This document shows positions 28,477-37,859 of a stretch of 64,000 bases of DNA, piece after piece (position 1 is the stretch's first letter; every line of letters begins with the position of its first letter). The stretch spans positions 174,274 through 238,273 of the forward strand of contig NZ_BMKX01000006.1 in assembly GCF_014644555.1 (NCBI RefSeq). The letters run 5' to 3'. The stretch comes from Glutamicibacter ardleyensis. Lineage in GTDB: Bacteria > Actinomycetota > Actinomycetes > Actinomycetales > Micrococcaceae. Position numbers and translations under genes: made by a program. A model generated the notes under the pieces. It ran no database searches. It was not told the DNA's origin and saw only the letters and a list, made by a program, of their open reading frames with translations.

Positions 28477-29043
28477 CTATCTCGGATTCTCGCTATCCCA
28501 CGCCTCGGCGATCGATTGACGCACCTCTGAGAGGGTCTGCGGGATCGCCTTAGTCTGCGCGATGATGGGGAAGAAGTTTCCATCCCCGTTCCAGCGCGGC
28601 ACAATGTGCTGATGAAGGTGCGCGGCAATACCCGCTCCCCCGGCTTCGCCCTGGTTCATGCCCAAGTTGAAGCCGGAGGCGTTAGATACCTTGCGCAGTA
28701 CCCGCATCGATTGCTGCGCGAGCGCAGCCATCTCTGCGGTTTCCTCCACCGTAATATCCGTGTAGTTCGGCACGTGCCGGTACGGGCAAACAAGCAGGTG
28801 GCCTGGGTTGTATGGGAACAAGTTCAGGATCACGTAGCAAGTTTTACCGCGATGTACCAGCAGAGCCTCTTCATCGGTGCGGTTAGGCCCGGCGCAGAAG
28901 GGGCAACTTGCCTCGTCCGTCACCTGCGTCTGACCGCCCTTGATGTAGGCCATCCGGTAAGGGGTCCACAAACGTTGGAACGAATCGGGCACACCGGCGA
29001 GTTCAAAGTCGTCGGTGACGTTTTCGTCCTGCGAATATTGCAT
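28477..29043 (-). CDS. HIT domain protein
   Basis: 188 residues. The histidine triad HLHQHIVPRW is present near residue 137, and CYVILNLFPYNPGHLLVCPYRHVPNY forms the nucleotide-binding part. HIT proteins hydrolyse or transfer nucleotides from dinucleotides and nucleoside phosphoramidates. Two Cys-x-x-Cys-like residues in ASCPFCAGPNRTDEE at the N-terminus may bind zinc. It follows thrS by 28 bases, an arrangement common in actinobacteria. Confidence 0.93.
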   Translation of the reverse strand: MQYSQDENVTDDFELAGVPDSFQRLWTPYRMAYIKGGQTQVTDEASCPFCAGPNRTDEEALLVHRGKTCYVILNLFPYNPGHLLVCPYRHVPNYTDITVEETAEMAALAQQSMRVLRKVSNASGFNLGMNQGEAGGAGIAAHLHQHIVPRWNGDGNFFPIIAQTKAIPQTLSEVRQSIAEAWDSENPR

Positions 29044-29071
29044 GTTGGTGGACTCCTATTTTCCGGCGGAC

Positions 29072-31084
29072 CTAGTTGTTGTTGTTGCGGCTCTTGATAG
29101 CTTCAACGATGCGGGCTACCGCGTCGTCAACCGGAACCTGATTTTCCTGGCTACCATCGCGGAAGCGGAAGGAGACCGCATTTGCGTCGGCATCTTCACC
29201 ACCGGCGATGAGGGTGAACGGGATCTTATCCTTGGACGCGTTGCGGATCTTCTTCGGGAAACGGTCCGAGGAGTCATCTAGTTCTACGCGTACGCCCTGT
29301 GCCTTGAGCTTCGCGACGACCTCGGCGAGGTAATCGTTGAAGGCCTCGGCCACTGGAATTGCACGAACCTGAACTGGGGACAACCACGCTGGGAAAGCGC
29401 CGGCATAGTGCTCAGTAAGCACGCCCAAGAAGCGTTCGATGGAACCGAATTTGGCCGCGTGAATCATCACCGGCTCCTGACGGGTTCCGTCGGCTGCCTG
29501 GTACTCCAGACCGAAGCGGGCAGGCTGGTTGAAGTCGTACTGCACGGTGCCCATCTGCCAGGTACGGCCGATAGCATCCTTGGCCTGAACGGAGATCTTC
29601 GGGCCATAGAAGGCTGCGCCACCCGGATCGGCGACAAGCTCAACACCGGATTCAGTAGCTACGCGCTCGAGTACCGCGGTGGCCTCGTCCCACTGTTCGT
29701 TCGAACCGATGAACTTGTCAGACTCATCGCGAGTAGACAGCTCCAAGTAGAAGTCATCCATACCGAAGTCCTTGAGCAGGGAAAGCATGAAGTTCAGCAG
29801 GTGCTCAACTTCGGCTGGTGCCTGTTCCTTGGTGACGTAGGAGTGTGAGTCATCCTGGGCGAACCCGCGTACACGAGTCAGACCGTGAACCACGCCGGAC
29901 TTCTCATAGCGGTATACGTGACCGAATTCGAAGAGGCGCAATGGCAGTTCGCGGTAAGAGCGCCCACGACCGCGGAAGATCAGGTTGTGCATCGGGCAGT
30001 TCATTGCCTTCAGCCGGTATTCCTGGCCCTGCTTGGTGATGTTGCCGTCTTCGTCGCGCTCTTCATCGATGTGTAGCGCCGGGAACATGGTGTCCGCGTA
30101 GTACGGCAGGTGACCTGAAGTGTGGAAGAGCCCGTCCTTGGAGATGTGCGGGGTACCTACATACTGGAAGCCCTCTTCGACGTGACGGTCGCGCACGTAG
30201 TCTTCCATCTCACGCTTGATGATGCCGCCCTTAGGGTGGAACACAGGCAGACCGGAGCCCAACTCGTCCGGGAAGGAGAAGAGGTCAAGTTCGGCACCGA
30301 GCTTGCGGTGGTCGCGACGCTCAGCCTCGGCCAAACGCTCCTGGTAGGCCTTGAGGTCTTCTTTGGTTGGCCATGCGGTGCCGTAGATACGCTGCAGCTG
30401 CTTGTTCTTCTCACTGCCCAACCAGTAGGCGGCGGCCGAACGGGTCAACGCGAAGGCGTTCTTGATCAGCTTGGTGTTTGGCAGGTGCGGGCCGCGGCAC
30501 AGGTCCTTCCAGACGGTGTCGCCACTCTTGCGATCAACGTTGTCATAGATGGTGGTTTCGCCGGCGGCGACCTCAACATTGACTCCCTCGCCTGAGGTGT
30601 CATCGGAGTCAGCCTTGGCTAGTAGCTCACATTTGTATGGCTCGTCGGCCATTTCGGCCTTGGCCTCATCTGGGGTTACTTCGCGACGGGCAAAGAGCTG
30701 ATTCTGGTTGATGATTTTCTGCATCATCTTTTCCAGCTGCTTGAGGTCTTCCGGAGTGAACGGTTCTTCAACATCGAAGTCGAAGTAGAAACCGTCGGTG
30801 ATGTATGGGCCGATTCCAAGCTTAGAATCCGGGCGTAACTGTTGCACAGCCTGAGCCATCACGTGGGCTGTTGAGTGGCGCAGCACCTCCAGACCTTCCG
30901 GATCGCTGATGGTTACACGGGTGACGGTGGTGCCTTCTTCAAGTTCACGGGCCAAGTCGCGAAGTACGCCGTCGACGTGCATAACAACCACGTCTTTATC
31001 CTTGGCGTAAAACTGCAAACCGGTGGTTCCCGCGTCGACCTGGACCTGCTCGCCGTCGATGGTGAGAGTGCGCTGCTCGCTCAT
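29072..31084 (-). CDS. thrS: Threonyl-tRNA synthetase
   Basis: 670 residues. Domains in order: TGS at the N-terminus; editing domain with the [14 protein letters not shown] zinc-like His motif and the Cys/His region around YKCELL; class II core with [22 protein letters not shown], the zinc-binding Cys in [12 protein letters not shown], motif 2 [29 protein letters not shown], and motif 3 [23 protein letters not shown]; then the anticodon domain. One oddity: motif 3 usually reads HRA.xGSxER, here [12 protein letters not shown] with Ala-Lys in place of Arg-Ala. No T-box leader is visible upstream. Confidence 0.96.
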   Translation of the reverse strand: MSEQRTLTIDGEQVQVDAGTTGLQFYAKDKDVVVMHVDGVLRDLARELEEGTTVTRVTISDPEGLEVLRHSTAHVMAQAVQQLRPDSKLGIGPYITDGFYFDFDVEEPFTPEDLKQLEKMMQKIINQNQLFARREVTPDEAKAEMADEPYKCELLAKADSDDTSGEGVNVEVAAGETTIYDNVDRKSGDTVWKDLCRGPHLPNTKLIKNAFALTRSAAAYWLGSEKNKQLQRIYGTAWPTKEDLKAYQERLAEAERRDHRKLGAELDLFSFPDELGSGLPVFHPKGGIIKREMEDYVRDRHVEEGFQYVGTPHISKDGLFHTSGHLPYYADTMFPALHIDEERDEDGNITKQGQEYRLKAMNCPMHNLIFRGRGRSYRELPLRLFEFGHVYRYEKSGVVHGLTRVRGFAQDDSHSYVTKEQAPAEVEHLLNFMLSLLKDFGMDDFYLELSTRDESDKFIGSNEQWDEATAVLERVATESGVELVADPGGAAFYGPKISVQAKDAIGRTWQMGTVQYDFNQPARFGLEYQAADGTRQEPVMIHAAKFGSIERFLGVLTEHYAGAFPAWLSPVQVRAIPVAEAFNDYLAEVVAKLKAQGVRVELDDSSDRFPKKIRNASKDKIPFTLIAGGEDADANAVSFRFRDGSQENQVPVDDAVARIVEAIKSRNNNN

Positions 31085-31204
31085 AAGATCGGGTTCTGCC
31101 TTTCAATCTGTGATGGCTTCATAGCTTGTGGCATACCTTGGCCACAGCCAGCCAGAGTCCAGTTTAGTTCAGCGAGGCGTGCAAGTCGTTGTCTACTACT
31201 GGTT

Positions 31205-31840
31205 TTACGAAGATTCATCGCCCGGGTGTGGCAAATTCAACAGCTCTTCGGCTGAGAGTAATCCGGCGTAATGCCACAGCTTCCGCTCGGAGGCCGGTTG
31301 TGAAGATTCGATTTTTCCGTTCTTTTGATCCTCCCTGAATTCCGGGACGACCTGCGCGAAACGGCGTAGTAACTCCGCTTGCTCATCATCGGTGAGCAGT
31401 AAATTACTGGTGCTCAGCGAAGCTAAGTTATTAGGGTCTTCACCCTTCGCGTACCAGTACTGAGCATGCGCAAGCATCGCCGAGAGTCGCAGTTGCTCCT
31501 CGTGGACGGCCTGAGCCAGATAGGCATTAATGGCACTGGGCGATTCATCCCCAGCACGCTCACTGGGTTCTCCAGTAGTGAATCCGCCGGCCGTAGGTTT
31601 CCAGACCCGGTCACGTTTGTCGCGGGCCAATTCGGGAGCTTCTTCAATCAACTCTGCCTTGGCAAGCTCACGCAGGTGGAAACTCACCTTATTAGGTGCA
31701 ATCCCCAGCAACTCCCCCAGATCAGCTGCACGACCCGTTCCCATGGCCCCGAGTGCATCAAAAATCTGCCTACGCAACGGATTAGCTATAGCTTTGAGCA
31801 TCGGCGAGGTGAATGTGACTTGTGGCTTCGCTTGGGTCAT
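31205..31840 (-). CDS. ArsR-type helix-turn-helix transcriptional regulator
   Basis: 211 residues. The N-terminal winged helix reads PMLKAIANPLRRQIFDALGAMGTGRAADLGELLGIAPNKVSFHLRELAKAELIEE, typical of ArsR-like regulators in actinobacteria. A C-terminal region of ~120 residues has a helical VHEEQLRLSAMLAHAQYWYAKGEDP segment and may bind a ligand. It is divergent from an MFS pump with an 80-base shared promoter region containing a clear dyad, so it probably represses the pump and itself. Confidence 0.88.
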   Translation of the reverse strand: MTQAKPQVTFTSPMLKAIANPLRRQIFDALGAMGTGRAADLGELLGIAPNKVSFHLRELAKAELIEEAPELARDKRDRVWKPTAGGFTTGEPSERAGDESPSAINAYLAQAVHEEQLRLSAMLAHAQYWYAKGEDPNNLASLSTSNLLLTDDEQAELLRRFAQVVPEFREDQKNGKIESSQPASERKLWHYAGLLSAEELLNLPHPGDESS

Positions 31841-31868
31841 AAGCTCAGCATAACAATCCCACAGTTTT

Positions 31869-31894
31869 AATTGCGCAAATTCTATTGCGCAATT
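31869..31894. promoter_or_regulatory. Inverted repeat operator between regulator and MFS pump
   Basis: AATTGCGCAA (31869-31878) and TTGCGCAATT (31885-31894) are perfect 10-base arms; each also contains the palindrome TTGCGCAA, centres 14 bases apart. A third partial copy TTGCGGG follows at 31899. It lies 29 bases from the regulator start and 27 from the pump start, placed to control both. Confidence 0.75.
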
Positions 31895-31920
31895 TTAGTT
31901 GCGGGTTTACAGTTGTTCTC

Positions 31921-33315
31921 ATGAACACCACCCAGCCCAAAGGCTCGCCAGCCTCCGGCACCAATTCAGTCACGCAGTTGCCGGCGCTTCACGCCCAACG
32001 CAACTACCGGATTTGGTGGCTGGCAGATTCCTCGGCGTTGCTCGCCGGCGGTATCTACGGGTTCGTCCTCCCCCTCATTTTGCTGGCAACGACCAATTCT
32101 CCAGTCCTGGCCGGGACCTTGGCAGCCTTAGGATTAGCCGCCCGAGCTGGTGTCACCTTGGCAGGTGGCGCCATGGCCGATCGATCCGACAGAGCTCGAA
32201 TGATGCTCATCGGCGGGCTTTGCGGAGCACTCTTCACCGCAGCTTTAGCACTGGGTAGCAATACGGGTTCACTTTCCGCCACAGTTCTTTGCGTCGCACA
32301 TATCTTGATGGAACTGCGCGGAGGATATTTTGGCTCCACAACAAATGCTGCCCTGAAAGACATCGTTCATCCGAAGCAGTTGGGGCGAGCGCTCGCTGCG
32401 AACCAAGGCCGTGATTCCGTGCTGATGCTCGGCTCCGCTCCCTTGGGCGGATTATTACTTGGCTTGGGTGGCGGGGTTGCCCTGCTGGTGGTAAGCATCT
32501 TGAATCTTGTTGCCTCATTTACCGGTTTTGCATTACGCAAACCCTTGCGTGCGGCCGAAGAAACCACCCAGAAACGCCGCGAGGATCCTTCCAGTGCAGG
32601 CCAGACGGTGGACCATGGAATTCTTGCCGGCATGCGTTGGTGTTTTTCGCGACCACGACTACGCGCACTGCTGCTCTTGATCATGGCCGTCAACATTGGA
32701 GTTAGCGGATTGATGACAACCTTGATTTACGGATTGCAGCAGCGCGGAGAAGATGCCTGGGTCATTGGATTGGTTTCAACATTCATGGGCGCAGGAATGC
32801 TGATCGGTTCACTGGTGGCAACGTCACTGATCGATAAATTCCGCACCGGCCTACTGGCCTGCATTTGCCTGAGCGTGCTGGGCGGCGCAATGATTCTCAT
32901 CGGTTTGAACACGCACCTGCTCTGGATGGGTGTCATGCTTTTGATCAGTTTCCTTAGCGTCCCTGCGCTTAACGCGGCTATCGGCGGCTACTTCATGGCT
33001 ATCGTCCCGCAGGAAATGGCTGGCCGGGCCAACTCACTGATCACGTTTATGGCGTTGGCGGCCATGCCATTGGCACCATTAGCCACCGGCTTCGGGCTGG
33101 AATGGTTCGGCATGGGCCCGACGCTGATGTTCTTTGGATCATTGGTCGTATTGGCCATGCTGTCAGCTTGGCTATCACCGCAGGTTCGCGGCATTCCGCA
33201 TCCCGATCATTGGCTTGAAGAACCCGCCAAGAGTGAAATTTCCGATTCAAAAACCTCCCGAGACTCAGAGTCCAGCGCGTTAGTTGACCAAGTTAATAAG
33301 GAGAACCAGAAATGA
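31921..33315 (+). CDS. MFS transporter
   Basis: 464 residues from ATG 31921; a start 12 codons upstream would overlap the operator. About twelve membrane helices can be traced. The loop 2-3 motif of the major facilitator superfamily is visible as GGAMADRSDRARMML. The C-terminal ~40 residues are polar (PAKSEISDSKTSRDSESSALVDQ). Drug or metabolite export is likely given the divergent ArsR-like regulator; the substrate is not evident. Its stop overlaps the next small ORF (ATGA). Confidence 0.92.
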   Translation: MNTTQPKGSPASGTNSVTQLPALHAQRNYRIWWLADSSALLAGGIYGFVLPLILLATTNSPVLAGTLAALGLAARAGVTLAGGAMADRSDRARMMLIGGLCGALFTAALALGSNTGSLSATVLCVAHILMELRGGYFGSTTNAALKDIVHPKQLGRALAANQGRDSVLMLGSAPLGGLLLGLGGGVALLVVSILNLVASFTGFALRKPLRAAEETTQKRREDPSSAGQTVDHGILAGMRWCFSRPRLRALLLLIMAVNIGVSGLMTTLIYGLQQRGEDAWVIGLVSTFMGAGMLIGSLVATSLIDKFRTGLLACICLSVLGGAMILIGLNTHLLWMGVMLLISFLSVPALNAAIGGYFMAIVPQEMAGRANSLITFMALAAMPLAPLATGFGLEWFGMGPTLMFFGSLVVLAMLSAWLSPQVRGIPHPDHWLEEPAKSEISDSKTSRDSESSALVDQVNKENQK

Positions 33316-33488
33316 AATCGACACCAGAACAGAGCCGCCCGTCGCTAAACAAACCTTTGCTATTACGCCAAGTTTTCAGCAGTAAAGCTCGCTATTTCCG
33401 TTCCACTTTCAATAGCGCTGAAGGCAGTCGCAGAACCATCGAAACCCAACGCTCTACGCTGAACAACGGGCAATGGATTTACCTGTAG
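33312..33488 (+). CDS. Small basic protein coupled to the MFS gene
   Basis: 58 residues, too short for routine calling. ATG 33312 overlaps the MFS stop (ATGA), and AAGGAG sits 9 bases upstream, within the end of the MFS gene. The sequence is Arg/Ser-rich and lacks a membrane helix (middle part LLLRQVFSSKARYFRSTFNS). I recognise no family. The good ribosome binding site and overlap argue that it is translated. Confidence 0.6.
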   Translation: MKSTPEQSRPSLNKPLLLRQVFSSKARYFRSTFNSAEGSRRTIETQRSTLNNGQWIYL

Positions 33489-33520
33489 CTTTCCCGCTCA
33501 GGGACTTCTACGCTAGAGCC

Positions 33521-33961
33521 ATGAGTAAGCCAGCCCCACCAGCATTGAACGCAATCACCCTCGGCGTGCGTGATGTCGGCGTTTCGCTCAAGTTCTATAC
33601 CGAGGGCATCGGATTCGAGCTGGTGCAACCGGCACATCCCGAGATCGCTTTTGTCCGCGCTGGACACGGGCTGATGCTCGCACTCTGGGATGTAGCCCAG
33701 ATGCCCAGTGAATATGGCGAAGTTGGCCATTCGAGGCTCGATCCCCCGATCTCGCTCGGACACAATGTGCGAAGCGATGAGGAAGTTGAAATCTACTACC
33801 GGCGAGCGCTGGATGCCGGTGCTAGTTCGGTCAATGAACCGACGAGGCAGTCCTGGGGCGGGATGAGTGCGTGTGTGGCTGATCCTGACGGGTTTCGTTG
33901 GGATTTTGTGCATAACCCGACGTTTGTGATTGAAGCCGATGGTCGAGTCTCCTCGGTGTAG
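33521..33961 (+). CDS. VOC family protein (glyoxalase/bleomycin-resistance fold)
   Basis: 146 residues. One pair of the VOC beta-alpha-beta-beta-beta modules is visible: LNAITLGVRDVGVSLKFYTEGIGFELV at the start and GMSACVADPDGFRWDFVHNP near the end, with Asp-Pro-Asp-Gly the family turn. ATG 33521 is preferred over an upstream in-frame ATG; a TACGCT element about 7 bases before suggests a leaderless transcript. Substrate unknown. Its stop abuts that of dnaE2 on the other strand. Confidence 0.87.
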   Translation: MSKPAPPALNAITLGVRDVGVSLKFYTEGIGFELVQPAHPEIAFVRAGHGLMLALWDVAQMPSEYGEVGHSRLDPPISLGHNVRSDEEVEIYYRRALDAGASSVNEPTRQSWGGMSACVADPDGFRWDFVHNPTFVIEADGRVSSV

Positions 33962-36900
33962 CTAGGCTCCACGCTGATCTAGTCCTTCGGCGTTCATGCG
34001 CTTGGCGAGGTCTGCGACGCTGACTGCTTGGCCAAGTTTGGGTCTATAGGTGGGTTGTGGTCGGTTTGTGTCGTCCAGGTATCCGGCGGTCGGCAGCGTC
34101 TCTGGTTGGTGCAGGTCCCAAGCATGTAGCGCTTGTAACGAGATACCGCGTGGTCCGGTGCGTCGGGTTACCCCGTGAATGAGCAACATGCGGGTGGAGA
34201 ACAGTAGCGGCCCGGTGCGTTGCTGGGTGTCGTCAAAGAAGGTGGCGTCGATGCAGCCGCTGCCGTCATCTAGTGAAATGAACACGACACGTTTACCTCC
34301 GCGCATGGGCGGGGTTTGTGTAGCAATACGTACCCCCGCGACAAGGACCTCGGTGCCGTTGCGTAGGTGGAGCAGTTCGGCCGCTTGGGTGATGGGTAGA
34401 TGTGCCAGCCGTTGACGGTATGAGGTGATCAGGTGTTCGCTAACGTCTAGGTGCAGTAGGTCTAGTTCTGTGCGTACTACTTCTTCGGTGCTTAGCTGTG
34501 CTCCGGTGACCTTGATCGGTTCGATCTCTCCTAGGGGTAGGGCGAGTTGTCCAGGACCGGGGCGGTATTTGGCTGGCAAGTGGGTATGCGCCATAGATTG
34601 GGTATGGGCGATGGTGTCTGCTCTAGAGGTTCCGGTCAGCAGTGAGTCGAAGACTCCTAGGGCCGCGAGGTTTTGGTAGCTGCGTCTGGACAGGCCAGCG
34701 CGTTGGCGGACATCCGCGAGGGATTCATAGGGCTGTCCGGCGACTAGACGGTTAACTTCGCGTTCGCTCAGCTGGTGAATGTCGCGGAAAGCGAGGCGGA
34801 TGCCGTATTGGCCGGGGCGAATAGTTCCGGCGGCGCGTGGAATCACCGGCGCTGGGCGTACAGCTGATTCGAATACGCGTTCTACTCGGTAGTGACCCGT
34901 GGAGCGGTTGATGTCTAAGCCAAGGATAGGAATGTTCATGCGCCTGGCTTCGGAGACCAGTAAGCGCTTGGGATACATTCCCGGGTCATGCTCCCAGATG
35001 CCTGCAAGGAATGCTTCCGGGTGATGGGCTTTGAGCCAGGCCGAATGATAGGTGGGTACGGCAAAGGCTGCCCCGTGGGCTTTGCAGAAGCCGAAGGAGC
35101 CGAAGCCGGAGAGCACTTCCCAGACCCTGTCGATAGTTTCTTGGCTATAACCGCGAGCGGTCGCGCTGGTACGGAAGAAGCTGGCAAGGGCTGCTTCTTT
35201 CTCTGGGTTTCCTAGGTGGCGGCGGTATACGTCTGCCATGCCAAGGCTGCAGCCTGTCATCACGTTGAGCATGCGTAGTACCTGCTCGTGGAAGACGGTA
35301 ACCCCGTGGGTTTCGGCGAGCGCAGGTTTCAGGTCTGGGTGCAGATATTGTTCGGGGGCGAAGCCGTGGCGGTGCTCTAGGTAGGGCTTGACCATATTGG
35401 ATTGCATGGGTCCTGGGCGGAAGAGTGAGATGTCAATAATAAGGTCGTTAAATTCGCGTGGTGCGAGTTTGCCGACCAGTTCGCGTTGTCCTGGAGATTC
35501 GATTTGGAAGCAGCCCAGGGTGTGGGTGGAGCGGATCAGCTCATAGGTGATCGCATCGTCTAGCGGCACCTTGGAAAAATCGATATGTCCGTCTTCTTCG
35601 ATGTATTTCGTGTTCTGGTGTCCGCCGGCTCGTGCAACGCCTTGAGCGGTAGGGTGCAGGCGCTTGATTTCCTCTAGCGTGTAGGCGATCGCCGATTGCA
35701 TGCGTACCCCCAGCACGTCGAGCTTGATGAGCCCCATGACATCCATGTCGTGTTTGTCGTACTGGCTCATCTGCAATCCCATGCCGGAAGGCTGAACCGG
35801 AGTGCGGTCCAGCAGGCTCGCGTCGGAGAGGATCACCCCACACGGGTGCATAGAAATGTGCCGGGGCAACCGGTCTAGGCGCTCGGTAGCGTCAATGAGT
35901 ACGTCTAACTGCCCGTCTTGGGTAATGCGTTTGGCTAAGGGTGCGAGTTCTGGTTTCTGCTCTAAAGCTTCGCGGAAGGATGAGGCGGAGAAACGCCAGA
36001 GTTGTTTGGCAATCTCATCTACCTGTTCCTGTTCAATTCCGAGCGCTGCTCCGGCGTCACGGACTGCCCCACGTGCACGATAAGCATTTTGCATGCTCAT
36101 CAGGCTCACTCGTTCTAAGCCGTAGGTGTCGAAGATCTTGTGGTAAATCTCGTGACGGCGTGCTGATTCCACGTCAATGTCAATGTCGGGCAAGGTGGTT
36201 CGCGTATCGGAGAGGAAGCGTTCGAAGACCAGGTCGTGTTGTAGCGGGTTGACCTGGCTGATGCCTAGCAGGAAGTTCACCAGCGAGGAGGCCCCTGAGC
36301 CACGGGCGGCGACGCGCACCCCCATATCGGTAATCAGCTTCACGGTTTGTGCGACGGTCAGGAAGTAACCGGCGAAGCCCAGCCTGTCGATGACACCAAG
36401 TTCTAGTGCGAGCTGTTTTTCAACGGCACTGTGATTGGCATCTGGTAGCAGTCGTGGAACGGCGGAGAAGACTCTTTCGGTCAGCTCTTGCTGGGCTGGG
36501 CGGTATAGGCCAATAACCTTAGCTTCGGGGATAACCGGTTGTTTCCAGCCCAAGTCGGCGTGTGCGTCCAAGGCCGCCCAATTGGCGAGCTGTTCGGTGT
36601 TGTGTAGGAGTTTGCGTGACCAAGAGCGTGAGGTCACTCGGGAGAGGTCTTGGGCTAGTTGGTGCATTTGAGCCGAAGGTTTGAGCCAGCCTTGCCCCGT
36701 AGGCTGCAGCTCGTCTAATGCCTTCAAACTGTGTAGCACCCGCGCAGAATCCAAGATGTCCGCGGTGACTGCCCCATCGGGATCGGCGTAACGTACTGCG
36801 TTGCTCAGCACCGGAGTAATGTTCAGCTCCGCGGCAAAGCGCAGTAATTTGCTGGCGAAGCCTAGGCTGTAACGTTTACCCGGCTCGGAAAGGTGGGTAG

Positions 36901-37405
36901 TGATTTCAGCGCGTAGGGCAGATCCTGCAAGCTTTTTCCAGCCTGCCAGCAAGTTTCTAGCGTGGCTATATTTGTGCCGTTCGATGGCTCGCGAGACATC
37001 GGATTCGGCACCGACTAATAGCATGAGCTGGCCACCGGCAAGTCGCGTTGCTAACTCTGTTCGACTCAGTCCGATGATTCCGCGCGGATTTTGGTGGGCA
37101 GCAGATACCGCGCGGCACAGGGCCGCATACCCGTGACCTTGTGCATTTCCGCGAGCTAACAGGATGATGCGACCGTTAGGTTTTCCCGCATCATCAAGTA
37201 CCGCTAGGTTGACTCCGAGGATTGGCCGGATCCCTTCGGCCAGGCATGCTCCGACATGCTTCACCGCGCCGAACAACCCATCACGGTCGGTGAGCGCTAA
37301 CGCATCTGCTCCTTGCGCACGAGCAGTCGCCGCTAGCTGTGAGGGGCTAGAGACCCCATAGTGTGCACTATAGGAGGAGGTGACGTTTAGGTGGGTAAAG
37401 CTCAT
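33962..37405 (-). CDS. dnaE2: Error-prone DNA polymerase DnaE2 (Pol III alpha-type)
   Basis: 1,147 residues. The N-terminal PHP domain (HYGVSSPSQLAATARAQGADALALTDRDGLFG) is followed by the C-family polymerase core with the catalytic LPDIDIDVES and AARGSGASSLVNFLLGI, the helix-hairpin-helix region, and a C-terminal OB fold (VLVAGVRIATQTPPMRGGKRVVFISLDDGSG). DnaE2 does translesion synthesis and damage-induced mutagenesis, normally with ImuA'/ImuB. Neither lies next to it here; only a DUF6504 gene does. A LexA-like box lies 35 bases upstream. Confidence 0.95.
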   Translation of the reverse strand: MSFTHLNVTSSYSAHYGVSSPSQLAATARAQGADALALTDRDGLFGAVKHVGACLAEGIRPILGVNLAVLDDAGKPNGRIILLARGNAQGHGYAALCRAVSAAHQNPRGIIGLSRTELATRLAGGQLMLLVGAESDVSRAIERHKYSHARNLLAGWKKLAGSALRAEITTHLSEPGKRYSLGFASKLLRFAAELNITPVLSNAVRYADPDGAVTADILDSARVLHSLKALDELQPTGQGWLKPSAQMHQLAQDLSRVTSRSWSRKLLHNTEQLANWAALDAHADLGWKQPVIPEAKVIGLYRPAQQELTERVFSAVPRLLPDANHSAVEKQLALELGVIDRLGFAGYFLTVAQTVKLITDMGVRVAARGSGASSLVNFLLGISQVNPLQHDLVFERFLSDTRTTLPDIDIDVESARRHEIYHKIFDTYGLERVSLMSMQNAYRARGAVRDAGAALGIEQEQVDEIAKQLWRFSASSFREALEQKPELAPLAKRITQDGQLDVLIDATERLDRLPRHISMHPCGVILSDASLLDRTPVQPSGMGLQMSQYDKHDMDVMGLIKLDVLGVRMQSAIAYTLEEIKRLHPTAQGVARAGGHQNTKYIEEDGHIDFSKVPLDDAITYELIRSTHTLGCFQIESPGQRELVGKLAPREFNDLIIDISLFRPGPMQSNMVKPYLEHRHGFAPEQYLHPDLKPALAETHGVTVFHEQVLRMLNVMTGCSLGMADVYRRHLGNPEKEAALASFFRTSATARGYSQETIDRVWEVLSGFGSFGFCKAHGAAFAVPTYHSAWLKAHHPEAFLAGIWEHDPGMYPKRLLVSEARRMNIPILGLDINRSTGHYRVERVFESAVRPAPVIPRAAGTIRPGQYGIRLAFRDIHQLSEREVNRLVAGQPYESLADVRQRAGLSRRSYQNLAALGVFDSLLTGTSRADTIAHTQSMAHTHLPAKYRPGPGQLALPLGEIEPIKVTGAQLSTEEVVRTELDLLHLDVSEHLITSYRQRLAHLPITQAAELLHLRNGTEVLVAGVRIATQTPPMRGGKRVVFISLDDGSGCIDATFFDDTQQRTGPLLFSTRMLLIHGVTRRTGPRGISLQALHAWDLHQPETLPTAGYLDDTNRPQPTYRPKLGQAVSVADLAKRMNAEGLDQRGA

Positions 37406-37439
37406 GGTCGGGGTCCTTCGAAACTACGTGGAATACTAT

Positions 37440-37455
37440 TAGAACAAAGTTTCGA
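37440..37455 (-). promoter_or_regulatory. LexA (SOS) box upstream of dnaE2
   Basis: The minus strand reads TCGAAACTTTGTTCTA, matching 10 of 12 defined positions of the actinobacterial LexA box TCGAAC-N4-GTTCGA. It is 35-50 bases before the dnaE2 start, between it and the DUF6504 stop, so dnaE2 may have its own damage-inducible promoter. Confidence 0.7.
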
Positions 37456-37476
37456 AAGTTAAGCATTTAGTACTAC

Positions 37477-37791
37477 TCAGGCGCCAATGGGCATCTCTTG
37501 ATTAACGCGAATCAGGCGCCAGCGAGTCGATTGCGGATCAAAACTAACATCTACGCTCCGCATCGGCCCACGGCTCGTGGCGGGTGTGATTTCAAGCCGC
37601 CAGATTTCATAATCCACCAGTCCGGCGCCAATTCCACGAGGAATGCGCAGGTTTTCATCCCACCACTTGCGGCGCTCGAACCAGCGCTGAGGCTCGGCAA
37701 CCAGCCGGTAGTCGCACCCATCCCAAGAAATCCGCAATGGCACCCCACTCGGAGAACAGGAAACCTGAACCGATTCGGTAAACATGCCCAT
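37477..37791 (-). CDS. DUF6504 family protein
   Basis: 104 residues from ATG 37791, which has AAGGAGC six bases upstream; an upstream frame extension is unlikely to be used. Visible segments are ISWDGCDYRLVAEPQRWFERRKWW and DYEIWRLEITP. This small beta-rich family is, as I recall, often found next to imuB/dnaE2 in actinobacteria. Its promoter carries one and probably two LexA boxes. Function unknown; the placement suggests a part in the mutasome. Confidence 0.75.
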   Translation of the reverse strand: MGMFTESVQVSCSPSGVPLRISWDGCDYRLVAEPQRWFERRKWWDENLRIPRGIGAGLVDYEIWRLEITPATSRGPMRSVDVSFDPQSTRWRLIRVNQEMPIGA

Positions 37792-37818
37792 GTGTAGCTC
37801 CTTCGTCCCGCTAAAACC

Positions 37819-37853
37819 ATTATATTCGAATACGTATTCGAACAACAGTTACG
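37819..37853 (-). promoter_or_regulatory. SOS promoter with two overlapping LexA-like boxes
   Basis: TCGAATACGTATTCGA (37826-37841) is a perfect 16-base palindrome of LexA-box shape. A second match, TCGAAC then GTTACG (37838-37853 on plus), overlaps it by 4 bases. On the minus strand a TATAAT -10 lies at 37819-37824, so the boxes cover the -10/-35 interval of the DUF6504 promoter. Confidence 0.75.
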
Positions 37854-37859
37854 CTAGTC

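Noticed and set aside
31085..31204. T-box leader for thrS (also checked for aspS and hisS)
   Set aside because: No specifier stem or conserved T-box sequence is visible before any of the three synthetase genes.
31081..31218. 45-codon upstream frame ending in an ATGA overlap with thrS
   Set aside because: No ribosome binding site, no run of threonine codons and no attenuator hairpin; its first codons overlap the preceding regulator gene. Probably chance.
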